From Rhizobium sp. CCGE531 (GTDB lineage Bacteria > Pseudomonadota > Alphaproteobacteria > Rhizobiales > Rhizobiaceae): DNA of 64,000 bases. The notes under the pieces were generated by a model, which saw only the letters and a list, made by a program, of their open reading frames with translations, had not been told where the DNA came from and ran no database searches. The position numbers were made by a program, and so were the translations under genes. The stretch covers positions 1 to 64,000 of the forward strand of contig NZ_CP032688.1 of NCBI RefSeq assembly GCF_003627795.1, given 5' to 3'. Positions within the stretch are counted from its first letter, which is position 1, and each line of letters begins with the position of its first letter. Positions 1 through 8,854 of this stretch are shown here, one piece after another.

Positions 1-4
1 TGGT

Positions 5-20
5 GTTAGTTGCGACTAAC
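5..20. promoter_or_regulatory. parS-like palindrome, copy 1
   Basis: GTTAGTTGCGACTAAC is an inverted repeat with 6-bp perfect arms. It fits the relaxed repABC partition-site pattern GTTNNNNGCNNNNAAC as I remember it. The sequence downstream (GCCAA, then TGAAAT) recurs after copy 2, so about 40 bp is directly repeated. No repABC gene lies in the window, so a centromere role is inference. A repressor operator is the main alternative. Confidence 0.4.
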
Positions 21-304
21 TACGCCAAATCTCTGAAATTGTGTTGGTTTCTGGACTGCTTCGGATTCTGCTTCGACCCATGAATCTGGATCTGGCATCA
101 AAGGCGCAGGAACTGTGATACTGAAGGGACGGAAATCCAGCTCGTCGCTGTCCAACTGCGGGTGAGGGCGTGTACAAGAGACACGGCAGCGCTTAAGGCT
201 TTCAAGGCGTTCGTTTTTACTTCTCGGTTTAGGGAAGAAGATAAGGGCTAGCGGATCCTGGCCGGAAGCTAATCGCAGGCTCTCGACGACTCGAGCCAGC
301 GGTC

Positions 305-320
305 GTTAGTCGTGACTAAC
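305..320. promoter_or_regulatory. parS-like palindrome, copy 2
   Basis: GTTAGTCGTGACTAAC has the same 6-bp arms as copy 1 and differs from it only in the central four bases. It is followed by a matching GCCAA and TGAAAT context, so the two sites are direct repeats 300 bp apart. The centre is GT rather than GC, so it fits the parS pattern slightly less well. Confidence 0.4.
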
Positions 321-878
321 CAGGCCAAGCGATTGAAATCGAGCCATTTTCTTAGATGGTGATCAGCGGCCTGCCACCGCCCGGGCCGCCAGGGTGGCGC
401 TATTTTGAGCTGGACCCTTCGGAGCTCCATTGCGGTTGCCAGCTCTTCTGCATACTAGACCGACGACTGCCGCGATCTGGTCGCCCGACGTAGCAACCGT
501 GAGATCGTCGAGCGGGGGCGTTACGCGTTGCGGTGCGACATCCTGCCCGCATCCGGCCGAAAGCGAGCATGATATCGGCATCGTCAGTCGGAATGTTCCA
601 GCCCGTTGGCGGATCGGCGTCAATCCACGGTCGTCTGTTAGAGAACTTTCGCCCGTTCTCCGTAGGACCACAGCGACCGTCTCCCGCACAAGAACGATCC
701 AGGATCACTATTGCCGCCTATACTACTGGATCACGATGCGCTGTTTGTCCCGAGCCGGCGCCTATGAAGGACAAGGAGATCGTCCTGCGTGGCAAAACTT
801 GGCTCTTTACTGGCCGATTGAGCAAAGTGTGGCGGAAGTTTCGGGACTTTGCGCGAGCAGAGGGCTTACCGATGAGTT
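321..878. other. No supported gene
   Basis: Several overlapping open frames exist on both strands here. None has a recognisable domain, a good ribosome-binding site or typical composition, and they overlap one another. The segment between the parS-like repeats (21-304) also lacks a gene. I read 321-878 as non-coding or decayed DNA beyond the AbiE operon. Confidence 0.4.
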
Positions 879-1901
879 TTAAACAGCTGCGCTTTTTCTG
901 GCGGCCACCAAAAAGGCACTTTCCAGCCGCGGCAGCAGTGGCGAGCCAGTCGTCGGGCCATCGATCCCGAAGATCCGCAAAGGGCGCATCATCGTGAGGC
1001 GCTCGATCTCCCCGCGCTGTTCGGCGTGTTTGATCGGATTGTCGTTCTTTAGCTTTTGCAAGTTGAGGATCTTCCAGCGGACGGCCGGCAACGCGAGTGC
1101 GTGCGGCAATCCGATAACTTCGAAGTTGGGTTCACTATCGTGAAGCGACAGTAGAAACGTGTGAGCCTTATCATCAAGGCGCGCCTGGATGTCTTTCAGG
1201 AACCGCTCCCGGACGTCCAGCAATTTGTCCAGTGAGACCTTGTCGATTGTCATCCCATCGAATTCCTGATTGAAGACATGCGCGATGTCGGCTCGGCTGG
1301 GTCGCAGCAACTCGTGGGGTGGGCGTCCGGAACTCGCCACGTAGACGAGGAAGGTGCGAAACAGCGGGTCCGTCAGTCCCTCGTGTTCGTAGAGCAACTT
1401 GATGTCGAAGAGATCGCGCGGATGCTGGCGATCGACCGCTGCATGCATCTTGCCGCCGAAGAGATCTTCGAAGGCGACAACCTGCATTTCTGCAAAACCA
1501 AATTGGTCTTCAACCCGCTCGCTGACCCTGCGTCGTTCGACGGGGTGTACCGTGCCGCGGGCGACCGGAGAGGTTTCGATCTTAATTGCGGTCTGAGCCC
1601 GCCTCACCTCGACGCGCGTATCGCCGCCGCCACCGCCGGCTATTCGCTTTGCCCGGACGCCCTTGATCCTTTCGACCTTCGCAGCGACGCGGTCGAGGGC
1701 CTCGTTGATTTCGACCAAGCTTTCATCCCTCGGTTTGAGCGGAAGGTAGGTCAGGTCGATATCGACCGAGAGGCGCGGGAGGTCTCTGTAGAAGAGATTG
1801 ATGGCAGTTCCACCCTTCAATGCGAAAACCGGTTCGTCGGCAACCATCGGCAAGGCCTGAACTAGGAGTTCGAGCTGGGAAATATACTGGTCACGGGCCA
1901 T
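879..1901 (-). CDS. AbiEii-like nucleotidyltransferase toxin (type IV TA)
   Basis: A 340-residue protein of the AbiEii nucleotidyltransferase family, the toxin of type IV toxin-antitoxin and phage-abortive systems. Family members are proposed to transfer nucleotides to tRNA or other targets and arrest growth. The fold's motifs are visible: KGGTAIN near residues 29-35 and DID at 47-49. A later GGKMHA segment is also typical. I chose the ATG at 1901, not the upstream in-frame Met, because the protein then begins just before the conserved region and overlaps the antitoxin stop by 11 nt, as in coupled AbiE operons. It is co-transcribed downstream of the antitoxin. It appears intact. Confidence 0.85.
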   Translation of the reverse strand: MARDQYISQLELLVQALPMVADEPVFALKGGTAINLFYRDLPRLSVDIDLTYLPLKPRDESLVEINEALDRVAAKVERIKGVRAKRIAGGGGGDTRVEVRRAQTAIKIETSPVARGTVHPVERRRVSERVEDQFGFAEMQVVAFEDLFGGKMHAAVDRQHPRDLFDIKLLYEHEGLTDPLFRTFLVYVASSGRPPHELLRPSRADIAHVFNQEFDGMTIDKVSLDKLLDVRERFLKDIQARLDDKAHTFLLSLHDSEPNFEVIGLPHALALPAVRWKILNLQKLKNDNPIKHAEQRGEIERLTMMRPLRIFGIDGPTTGSPLLPRLESAFLVAARKSAAV

Positions 1902-2727
1902 CGCTGCCCTCGGGCTTTTCAGGAAGGTACTCTTCGGGAATGGTGATACGGTATGTGGGATGCAGTTTGCCACCCTTGATGAATGAGCGGTCGCCGCTTC
2001 CAAGATCTATGATCGATCGGTCGACATGCTTGAGCCAGGCGTGCTCGTGGCGGTCGGCAAAAACGAAGAAGAGCCGTTTCACCTGGACCTTGGTGCAGTC
2101 GGCCAGAAGCTCGGTGATGCGGCGCGGCCGTATGTTGGTCAGACCCTCGAAGATCGTATCGATGTTGTGAAAGCTTTCGTTGTCCGGCAGTTCGTCCAGC
2201 GCTTCGAGGATGGCCCGTTCCGGCGTTGAGGCCCATATCGTCCAATTCTGTAGAGACAGGATGGCGTTGCCGTCCGGTTCGGCCGCGAGGGGTTCGATCC
2301 CGAGATCTGCCGTCTTGAACAGACGCGTGCTGCGGAGGAGGGGGAGGCCGTTGATGGGGAGGTTTGCGAGCCAGCGTGGCGCATCGCCATAGAGGAAGAT
2401 TTTTTCGGCGTCCCCCAGCGCCAGGTAATGCACATGTCCACGAAGCCCCAGTGCCGTGCGACCGCCGACATGGAACTGGTACTCCATGATCGTCTGTGCT
2501 GACATGACCGCAATGCGCCAGTCGATGCGTTCTTTTGCTGAACCATCCCGCCCTAAGGGACGCCGATAGACGCCATGCATGACGGGTTCCAGCCAGCCGC
2601 GGCGGAGATAATCATATGTCGAGCTCCGGCGGATCTCCATTTTCCGCATCCATGCGGAATCCACGATGAAGCCTGCCGGAACCTCATCGAGCATTGACTT
2701 TAATTTGTCGCGTTTTAGATCGCTCAT
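1891..2727 (-). CDS. AbiEi-like antitoxin and transcriptional regulator
   Basis: A 278-residue protein in the position and of the length of AbiEi antitoxins. The N-terminus (about residues 15-65) resembles the winged-helix part seen in the family, with an RRSSTYDYLRRGWLEPV stretch. The C-terminal part is the antitoxin-type domain. Known AbiEi proteins bind inverted repeats in their own promoter and repress the operon. Two inverted repeats lie just upstream here (2741-2758 and 2790-2806). The ATG at 2727 is preferred over 2745 because the extra six residues have no support. The gene is followed by the toxin with an 11-nt overlap. Confidence 0.78.
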   Translation of the reverse strand: MSDLKRDKLKSMLDEVPAGFIVDSAWMRKMEIRRSSTYDYLRRGWLEPVMHGVYRRPLGRDGSAKERIDWRIAVMSAQTIMEYQFHVGGRTALGLRGHVHYLALGDAEKIFLYGDAPRWLANLPINGLPLLRSTRLFKTADLGIEPLAAEPDGNAILSLQNWTIWASTPERAILEALDELPDNESFHNIDTIFEGLTNIRPRRITELLADCTKVQVKRLFFVFADRHEHAWLKHVDRSIIDLGSGDRSFIKGGKLHPTYRITIPEEYLPEKPEGSDGP

Positions 2728-2740
2728 GACGGACAAAAAT

Positions 2741-2758
2741 GGCACTAATTAAAGTGCC
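2741..2758. promoter_or_regulatory. Operator-like inverted repeat upstream of abiEi
   Basis: GGCACT-AATTAA-AGTGCC has perfect 6-bp arms and starts 14 nt before the AbiEi start codon. Its position fits negative autoregulation by AbiEi, which is established for the family. The DNA-binding assignment here is inference. Confidence 0.5.
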
Positions 2759-2789
2759 TGACAAGGCCACTTTAGAAAGAAGGAGAAAT

Positions 2790-2806
2790 GTCCGTTTCTA
2801 ACGGAC
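2790..2806. promoter_or_regulatory. Second inverted repeat upstream of abiEi
   Basis: GTCCGT-TTCTA-ACGGAC has perfect 6-bp arms and lies about 60 bp upstream of the AbiEi start. With the repeat at 2741-2758 it gives the two-site layout described for AbiE promoters. The two repeats differ in sequence, so they may be bound by different proteins. Confidence 0.4.
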
Positions 2807-3525
2807 TTTCGAAGCCCATCATGGGGTGGCGAGACCCGCCTGACGGGACCGGAAGGTGCAATCATGGCCGGTCGTGTGGCACGCTCTTGGTCGACGGCGA
2901 GGATGTCGGAAACGTCCTGATCGGGGAGGGCTTGCGGTCCCCTTCGTATGCAGCGGTTCGCGCTGTCCCCCCACGCCGCGCCCGTGGTGCGGCTAACCAT
3001 CCGTTCGGCCTGCTTGACGCGTTGTCGCACGCCGGTCGTGTTTATCAGATGGACGACATATACCCACCCGATGTTCCCCGTTTCGGAGGCGCAGGAGCCT
3101 GCTGCCGTATCGGCTGAGACCGAAATCGACCGGCGGAAAAAACAACCGGCAGCAGGTGACGACGGCTCTGGCGCCGCATCCAGTGTTCTGTGCGTCGCAC
3201 TTGCGGGCCGGGCTGTCGGCGGAGCGGAGGCTCCCTTCCGGTCTTCCCCCTGCGGGCGTCCATCCCTGACGCTGAAGACCAGCGTGGCCTGTTTATCTCT
3301 GAGGAATGAGCATCGGGAAAGCTTGATCGGAACCGCTTGCCGGAGGCAGTCGGTCCCGGTTTCCGCCCGATGGGCGGCGCTATGCTAAACCTCCTGCGGC
3401 TGCCCTTTTAACCGGCCAAGCGGTGCGCGAACTGGCTCCGGCCGCGCCGCGCCCTTCGCCTGGTACGCTCTTCTTACCGAGCTGGAAGAATTGCCGGCGC
3501 GGAAGCGCCTCGCATCACCGATGAA
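2807..3525. other. No supported gene
   Basis: About 720 bp between the AbiE promoter and the SyrB-like region. Open frames are present on both strands, but none has a recognisable domain or a convincing start. Some frames look like fragments of former coding sequence, for example around 3450-3540 on the plus strand. I cannot assign an origin. Confidence 0.4.
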
Positions 3526-3541
3526 CCCTAAAATTTTAGGG
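3526..3541. promoter_or_regulatory. 16-bp perfect palindrome
   Basis: CCCTAAAATTTTAGGG is a perfect palindrome about 140 bp upstream of the SyrB-like gene at 3680. It is AT-rich at its core within GC-rich DNA. It is a plausible regulator-binding site; nothing in the window identifies the regulator. Confidence 0.4.
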
Positions 3542-3679
3542 TATTCGCAATCCGTGCCGCTTGCGACCTATCTGCCGCAATCCTTCAGCGGACGCAGGCT
3601 GATCAGGGTCTGTGAGGCGGCGACATTGACTCTTGCACCGACCTGACCGAAAACGCGTGGAATAACCTGAGGATCATCG

Positions 3680-4138
3680 ATGGCTGACGAAGAAGTCCTT
3701 ACACCGCCTGATAGCACGGCAACAAAGCCTGAAGCGGAGCATGCAGCGACTGCCGTTCGGGGTAGACGGTCAAGCTCCAAGAAAGCAGCGGCGGGGAAGG
3801 CTGACGCGGTCAGTCAAAAGGCGGCAAAACCCAAGTCACGCGGTTTGAGTGATGAAGAAAAGCTCATGAAAATCAAACAGGTCGAAGCTGCCGTTGCCGG
3901 TGGCACGACATTGAAGGATGCCGTGAGTGCTGCAGCGATATCCGATCAGACCTACTACACATGGAAGAAAGCCTTTGCGGCGGCGAGTGGTGAGGCTCCG
4001 GCAGGCACGGTCGCATTCGACGATGAGCTCGCCGAGTTCACCCAGCTTGAGGAAGAAAATCGTCGGCTACGCAAGTTACTCGCAGAAAAACTTCGCGCCG
4101 AAAACGCCGCGCTGCGTAGGCGGCTGGGCATGAGCTAA
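3680..4138 (+). CDS. SyrB-like transcriptional regulator
   Basis: A 152-residue protein resembling rhizobial SyrB, a regulator described in Sinorhizobium meliloti symbiotic gene control. The N-terminal 60 residues are rich in Lys, Ala and Ser and probably disordered. A helix-turn-helix-like segment of the transposase/SyrB type follows (about residues 60-95, SDQTYYTWKKAF). The C-terminus is a charged coiled coil, LEEENRRLRKLLAEKLRAEN. It precedes another gene with nearly the same C-terminal motif. A 16-bp palindrome lies upstream. The direct target is unknown. Confidence 0.7.
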   Translation: MADEEVLTPPDSTATKPEAEHAATAVRGRRSSSKKAAAGKADAVSQKAAKPKSRGLSDEEKLMKIKQVEAAVAGGTTLKDAVSAAAISDQTYYTWKKAFAAASGEAPAGTVAFDDELAEFTQLEEENRRLRKLLAEKLRAENAALRRRLGMS

Positions 4139-4219
4139 ACAAGGCAGCAAATTTCGGATGACACAATTAACGATTCAGTGGTCACCACGCTGCTGCAATC
4201 GATAGGCATTGGACGAGCG

Positions 4220-4792
4220 ATGAAAACACCACGGCGCAACTTCGTGGTCGAATACAAGACAAATCGGCGGCAAGCCCCAGCAAGCCCTCCATCCATTTGG
4301 GGCAATCTTGATCTGCAGGCGGTCGCGCGGCAGGTAGAGGCCGATGGCATCTTGGTTGACGCGGCTCGGCTCGATCCGCATGTCACGAACAGTGGCAAAG
4401 CTCCAATCGCAGCGATTGCCCCCTCGCAACATTCCCAAGCGCCAGTCGAGGACCCTACTCTCGCTTCAACCGAGCTGACGGTAGCTAGTGACGACGGTGT
4501 ATCCCAGGAAGAGCTTCCACAGGAGCTTCCGGCCATTGAGGCGCCAGCGGTGCACGATCACGGGCGGATCGCCGATAAATCCGCCAATTCTTCGATTCGT
4601 GACGAGCGCGTGCCCATTCAGGAGCGGACCGTCGTCGAAGGTTGCTTCGAAGTTTCCGCTCATCGCGACGGCGAGGACGACCTTGACGCGCTCGAGGAAG
4701 AAAATCGCGGATTGAAGAGGCTGATGATCATCAAGCTTCGTCAGGAAAACGCCGAGCTGAGATCGATGCTGAAGCGTTTCGACGCCGAGTAG
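4220..4792 (+). CDS. SyrB-associated protein sharing the SyrB-type coiled coil
   Basis: A 190-residue protein of a type often found next to SyrB-like genes on rhizobial plasmids. The N-terminal motif MKTPRRNFVVEYK and a following SIWG-DLQAVARQVEAD stretch are recognisable. The middle is low complexity. The C-terminus, LEEENRGLKRLMIIKLRQEN, matches the end of the preceding protein almost residue for residue, so the two may form mixed coiled coils. I start at 4220 because the conserved motif begins there; an in-frame Met at 4178 is possible. Function is inferred from the neighbour only. Confidence 0.55.
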   Translation: MKTPRRNFVVEYKTNRRQAPASPPSIWGNLDLQAVARQVEADGILVDAARLDPHVTNSGKAPIAAIAPSQHSQAPVEDPTLASTELTVASDDGVSQEELPQELPAIEAPAVHDHGRIADKSANSSIRDERVPIQERTVVEGCFEVSAHRDGEDDLDALEEENRGLKRLMIIKLRQENAELRSMLKRFDAE

Positions 4793-5042
4793 ATCGAAAG
4801 ATCTACCTGAATACTGGTCTATGGGTTCTGCGCTTGATTGGAGCGACTGAAGATCTTTCGTTTTCTTCGCGTCGCCTTTCGGACAGTGCCGGCCGCCGTC
4901 TTTCGGGCTTCCCACACGATTCATCTGGACGAAACCTGATCTCTTGTCATCTAATCGAGTCCGCGCTCTTTTCATGCGGGCCAGCGCGCCGGCATGAACA
5001 GCTTCTTTGGGCTGCGATCCATGCCTTGTTGTGAGTGAAAAG

Positions 5043-6083
5043 ATGAAAGATCGTCCCCGCTCGAAACCGCTGCTCGGCGAATACAGACCGCTTAAAGGCA
5101 GAGTGCGCAAGCCGCGCGACCCGTCCCAGCCGAACCTGCCCTTCGATCCGATGCCAGAACGGGTCGAGCCGTGTCTGGCACTTCTCAAACAGAAGCCGCC
5201 GTCCGGACCACAATGGCTCTACGAGGTCAAGTTCGACGGCTATCGGCTGGCGATCCATGTCGATCATGGGCGCGTACGTGTCGTCACCCGCGGCGGCCAC
5301 GATTGGACCGATCGATTTCCGGCCATCGTCGCCGCCGCGCGCAAGCTCGATGTCGCCACTGCCATTCTCGACGGCGAGGCCGTGGTCCTAGACCAGGAAG
5401 GGCGGCCGGACTTCGGCGCGTTGCAGCAATCGCTCGGCGGGCGCGGCGGCAGATTGCCGTCCGACGCGATCTTTTATGCCTTCGACCTTCTGTATTTCGA
5501 CGGCCACGACATTTCGGGGATGGAACTGTCGAGCCGGCGCCACCTGCTCGAAAGCCTTGTTCACGGCGACGATAGCGCGATCCGGCTTTCCGAGACAATC
5601 GAGGGTTCAGGCGAACAGATCTTCGAGGCTGCCTGCAGCCACGGTCTCGAAGGCATCATCGCCAAGGATCGAGACAGCGCCTATCGGTCTGGACGCACGG
5701 GCGACTGGCTGAAGATCAAATGTGCCGCGAGCAACAGTTTCATGATCGTCGGCTACGAGCACTCGGCTGCTGCGCGCGGCCGGATCGGCAGTCTCATCCT
5801 GGCGGCTTACAGGAAAGCCGTGCTCGTGTATGTCGGCTCTGTCGGAACTGGGTTCAAAGAGAAGCAGGCGGCGGAGCTGCGGAGCCTTCTCGACCGGCTG
5901 GTGACCAAGAAGCCGCCGGTCGCCGTCGAGGGGCGCCGGCCGGATGTCGTCTGGGTGGAGCCGGCGCTGATCGCCGAGATCGAGTACCGTGGCTTCACAC
6001 ATGATGGAAAGCTCCGGCACGCCTCCTACAAGGGGCTGGGGGAGGTGCAGGACAATGCCGCCGTCTTCAAGATCGAGGACTGA
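5043..6083 (+). CDS. ATP-dependent DNA ligase (LigD ligase-domain type)
   Basis: A 346-residue ATP-dependent DNA ligase of the type that forms the ligase domain of LigD. The adenylation motif I is KFDGYR with the nucleophile Lys63. Motif III (FYAFDLLYFDG), motif IV (EGIIAKD) and motif V (WLKIK) follow in order, then an OB-fold with LGEVQ-type ending. It lacks the polymerase and phosphoesterase domains of full LigD, and no Ku gene is nearby. Rhizobia often carry several such stand-alone ligases on plasmids. The ATG at 5043 is favoured because the upstream extension is unconserved. It could seal breaks made during transfer or repair. Confidence 0.85.
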   Translation: MKDRPRSKPLLGEYRPLKGRVRKPRDPSQPNLPFDPMPERVEPCLALLKQKPPSGPQWLYEVKFDGYRLAIHVDHGRVRVVTRGGHDWTDRFPAIVAAARKLDVATAILDGEAVVLDQEGRPDFGALQQSLGGRGGRLPSDAIFYAFDLLYFDGHDISGMELSSRRHLLESLVHGDDSAIRLSETIEGSGEQIFEAACSHGLEGIIAKDRDSAYRSGRTGDWLKIKCAASNSFMIVGYEHSAAARGRIGSLILAAYRKAVLVYVGSVGTGFKEKQAAELRSLLDRLVTKKPPVAVEGRRPDVVWVEPALIAEIEYRGFTHDGKLRHASYKGLGEVQDNAAVFKIED

Positions 6084-6127
6084 GGTCGTTTAGCCGCTCG
6101 TCATTGGACGATGCCAAAACTCCTGGG

Positions 6128-6442
6128 TTAATCGACGGACATTGCGGTATTGGCTGAATTCAACCGATCCTGCATCTCCTTGCCTGCCTTGAAGAATGGT
6201 ACCCACTTTTCTTCGACAAAGACGGACGTGCCGTCTCTTGGATTGCGGCCTGAACGAGGTGCGCGGTTGCGAACGGAAAATACCCCGAACCCGCGAAGCT
6301 CAACCCGTCCGCCCCGTGCGAGGGTCTCGGCGATTTCCTCGAGGACCGTCTCCACGATCCGTTCCACGTCATTGTGATAGAGATGCGCGTTTCGACTGGC
6401 GATCAGCGAGGCGAGCTCGGATTTTATCACGTGGGACCTCAA
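6128..6442 (-). CDS. IHF-beta-like nucleoid protein
   Basis: A 104-residue member of the HU/IHF family, closest in pattern to IHF beta. It starts with [12 protein letters not shown], has the conserved [19 protein letters not shown] arm segment and ends with a [15 protein letters not shown] helix. IHF bends DNA and helps assemble nucleoprotein complexes, including replication and relaxosome structures. Chromosomal copies are normally present, so this is probably a plasmid-encoded extra. It converges with the ligase gene, and its start lies about 190 bp from the ParB-like gene, which reads the other way. Confidence 0.85.
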   Translation of the reverse strand: MRSHVIKSELASLIASRNAHLYHNDVERIVETVLEEIAETLARGGRVELRGFGVFSVRNRAPRSGRNPRDGTSVFVEEKWVPFFKAGKEMQDRLNSANTAMSVD

Positions 6443-6634
6443 CTAAAAGGGAGGGGGCAGGCGCCGAACAAAAGTATCGAATAGCGGGTTGCGCGGACGC
6501 TGATCAACCAGGCGGTGGGGGTGGATCGCGGCGGGGTTCAAACGGGCGGCATAGAGGGAGAGGAGGGAAGGGGGATTTGTGGCGGGTCAGGAGGCTGGAG
6601 AGAGGCTCCGGCCGGCTCGCCGCGGAGAAACGAC

Positions 6635-8749
6635 ATGGCTCAGGCTATGGAGAAAATCACCCTCAGTGCAGCCAGGGATATTCCCTTCAACAAGCTGGTG
6701 CTCAGCCAACAGAACGTCCGCAAGATCAAGGCGGGCGTCTCGATCGAGGACCTGGCGGAAGACATCGCCCATCGCGGGCTGCTCACCAGCCTTAACGTCC
6801 GTCCAGAACTCGATGGCGAGGGCAAAGAGACCGGCATCTACCGCATCCCGGCGGGTGGGCGCCGTTATCGCGCCCTTGAGCGGTTGGTTGCGCAGAAGCG
6901 ACTGGCCAAAACCGCCGGCGTTCCCTGTGTCGTCAGCAAGGGCGAGACGCTGGAGGTCGAGGACTCGCTCGCCGAAAACGTCCAGCGCGTCAGCCTTCAT
7001 CCGCTGGATCAGTTCCGCGCCTTCCAGACCTTGCGCGAGCAGGGGCTCGATGAGGAGGAGATTGCGGCGCGCTTCTTCGTCTCGGTTGCCACCGTCAAGC
7101 AGCGCCTGCGGCTGGCCTCCGTCTCGACGCGACTGCTCGACCTCTATGCCGAGGACGAGATGACGCTCGAACAGATCATGGCGTTTTCGATCACGAACGA
7201 CCATGTTCGTCAGGAGCAGGTCTGGGATACGGTCTCGCGCTCCCATAGCCGGGAGCCTTATTACATCCGTCGCTTGCTGACGGAGACCGCGATCCGCGCC
7301 AGCGACCGCCGCGCCGTCTATGTCGGCATCCAGGCTTACGAGGCTGCGGGTGGTGTGACGATGCGCGACCTGTTCGACCAGGACCAGGGCGGATGGCTAC
7401 AGGATCCGGCCCTGCTGGAGCAGCTCGTAATGGAAAAACTGAAGGCCGACGCCGAGGCGATCCGCGTGAGCGAAGGCTGGAAATGGGTCGAAGCCGCCTT
7501 CGATTTCCCTTACGGCCACACGTCTGGTCTGCGCCGCTTCTACGGCGAGCAGGCCGAGATGACCGAGACGGACTTGGTCCGCTATGACGCCGCCCGTGCC
7601 GAATACGACAAGCTCGACGCGGAATATGCGGAGGCAGACGAGTACTCGGAAGCGACCGAACAGAGGCTGGAGGAGCTTGGCAACGAACTCGACCGGCTCA
7701 ACTACCGTCCGCACGTGTTCGATCCGCAGGAGGTCGCCCGCGGCGGTCTCTTCGTCTCGCTCGGCGCCAGTGGCGAGCTCAAGATCGAGCGAGGCTTCGT
7801 GCGGCCTGAGGACGAGCCGAAGGATGAAACTGATCCCTCGGCTGATGTCGGTGACGATCGTGGCAGTGATCTTCCGGCAACCGGTGACGCCGGCGGCGAG
7901 GGCACCCAACCGGACGACGAGGACGAAACCATCAAGCCGCTTCCCGACCGCCTGATCTTCGATCTGACAGCAGCGCGCACGGTTGCCTTGCGCAATGCGC
8001 TCGCGAACGATCCTGTCATCGCCTTTATCGCGGTCCTGCATGCCTTCGTCCTGAAGACCTTCTACGTCTACGGCTCGGATTCATGCCTGGAGGTGACGCT
8101 GCAAAGCGCCCGCTTCAGCCAGACGCCGGGGCTCGGCGATACGGTCTGGGTGAAGGAGATCGATCAGCGGCATGAAGGTTGGGGCCAGGATCTCCCCAAT
8201 GATCCCATCGATCTCTGGGATTTTCTGATCATGCTGGACGAGGTCAGCCGGCAGGCGCTGTTTGCGCATTGCGCCTCGTTGTCGGTCAACGCGGTGATTG
8301 AACCATGGAACAAGCGCACCCGGGCGATCGGTCATGCCGATCAGCTGGCCCGCTCGATCGGATTCGACATGGTGGAAGCCGGCTGGACACCGACCGCGGA
8401 CAACTATCTCGGCCGTGTCACCAAGGCGCGCATCCTGCAGGCGGTCCGGGAAGCCAAGGGTGACCAGGCGGCAGAGCTGATCGGCCATCTCAAGAAGACC
8501 GACATGGCTCGTGAGGCCGAACGGCTGATGACAGGCTGCGGCTGGCTGCCTGAACCCCTTCGCATGACGGTCGTGGATGGCATCAGCGAAAGCGACGCTG
8601 TCGTCGATGACACCTCCGTCGGGTCCGATGAGGGGAAGACTGCCTCGGAACGTCCCGGCCTGCCGGCCTTCCTGCTCGACGAGCCGGAAACATCTGACGG
8701 CGAGACAGAAAGTGCGATCGACGGCAAGCATCTCGCCGCCGCCGAATAG
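6635..8749 (+). CDS. ParB/Spo0J-domain protein, long plasmid type
   Basis: A 704-residue protein with an N-terminal ParB nuclease-like domain (about residues 15-125; PAGGRRYRAL at 72-81, AENVQR at 113-118) and a helix-turn-helix (about 140-162, EEEIAARFFVSVATVKQRL). The remaining 540 residues are a family-specific extension with acidic low-complexity stretches near the middle. No ParA is adjacent. Proteins like this are common on rhizobial plasmids beside DUF932 and strawberry-notch genes. They are unlikely to be the main partition protein and may regulate or protect DNA. The start at 6635 is preferred because the ParB domain begins a few residues later. Confidence 0.8.
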   Translation: MAQAMEKITLSAARDIPFNKLVLSQQNVRKIKAGVSIEDLAEDIAHRGLLTSLNVRPELDGEGKETGIYRIPAGGRRYRALERLVAQKRLAKTAGVPCVVSKGETLEVEDSLAENVQRVSLHPLDQFRAFQTLREQGLDEEEIAARFFVSVATVKQRLRLASVSTRLLDLYAEDEMTLEQIMAFSITNDHVRQEQVWDTVSRSHSREPYYIRRLLTETAIRASDRRAVYVGIQAYEAAGGVTMRDLFDQDQGGWLQDPALLEQLVMEKLKADAEAIRVSEGWKWVEAAFDFPYGHTSGLRRFYGEQAEMTETDLVRYDAARAEYDKLDAEYAEADEYSEATEQRLEELGNELDRLNYRPHVFDPQEVARGGLFVSLGASGELKIERGFVRPEDEPKDETDPSADVGDDRGSDLPATGDAGGEGTQPDDEDETIKPLPDRLIFDLTAARTVALRNALANDPVIAFIAVLHAFVLKTFYVYGSDSCLEVTLQSARFSQTPGLGDTVWVKEIDQRHEGWGQDLPNDPIDLWDFLIMLDEVSRQALFAHCASLSVNAVIEPWNKRTRAIGHADQLARSIGFDMVEAGWTPTADNYLGRVTKARILQAVREAKGDQAAELIGHLKKTDMAREAERLMTGCGWLPEPLRMTVVDGISESDAVVDDTSVGSDEGKTASERPGLPAFLLDEPETSDGETESAIDGKHLAAAE

Positions 8750-8772
8750 GTTCAACAGCATGACATTGGTCT

Positions 8773-8836
8773 GACCCGATCGCCGTGGCGGTCGGGTCTT
8801 CCTTGCAAAACAGCCCGGCCAACGCGCCGGGCTTTT
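8773..8836 (+). terminator. Tandem hairpins between the ParB-like gene and the next gene
   Basis: Two GC-rich hairpins in series. The first (8773-8798) pairs GACCCGATCGCC with GGCGGTCGGGTC, one mismatch. The second (8813-8832) pairs GCCCGGC with GCCGGGC and is followed by TTTT at 8833-8836. The second looks like a weak intrinsic terminator. The next gene's ribosome-binding site follows directly, so the element may attenuate rather than end transcription. Confidence 0.6.
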
Positions 8837-8854
8837 CCGTTTCAGGAGGCACCT

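Noticed and set aside
363..997. Overlapping open frames on both strands
   Set aside because: They overlap one another, have no domain or good start, and look like chance frames in GC-rich DNA.
1278..1865. Open frame on the plus strand through the AbiEii gene
   Set aside because: It is antisense to the toxin gene, which has clear nucleotidyltransferase motifs.
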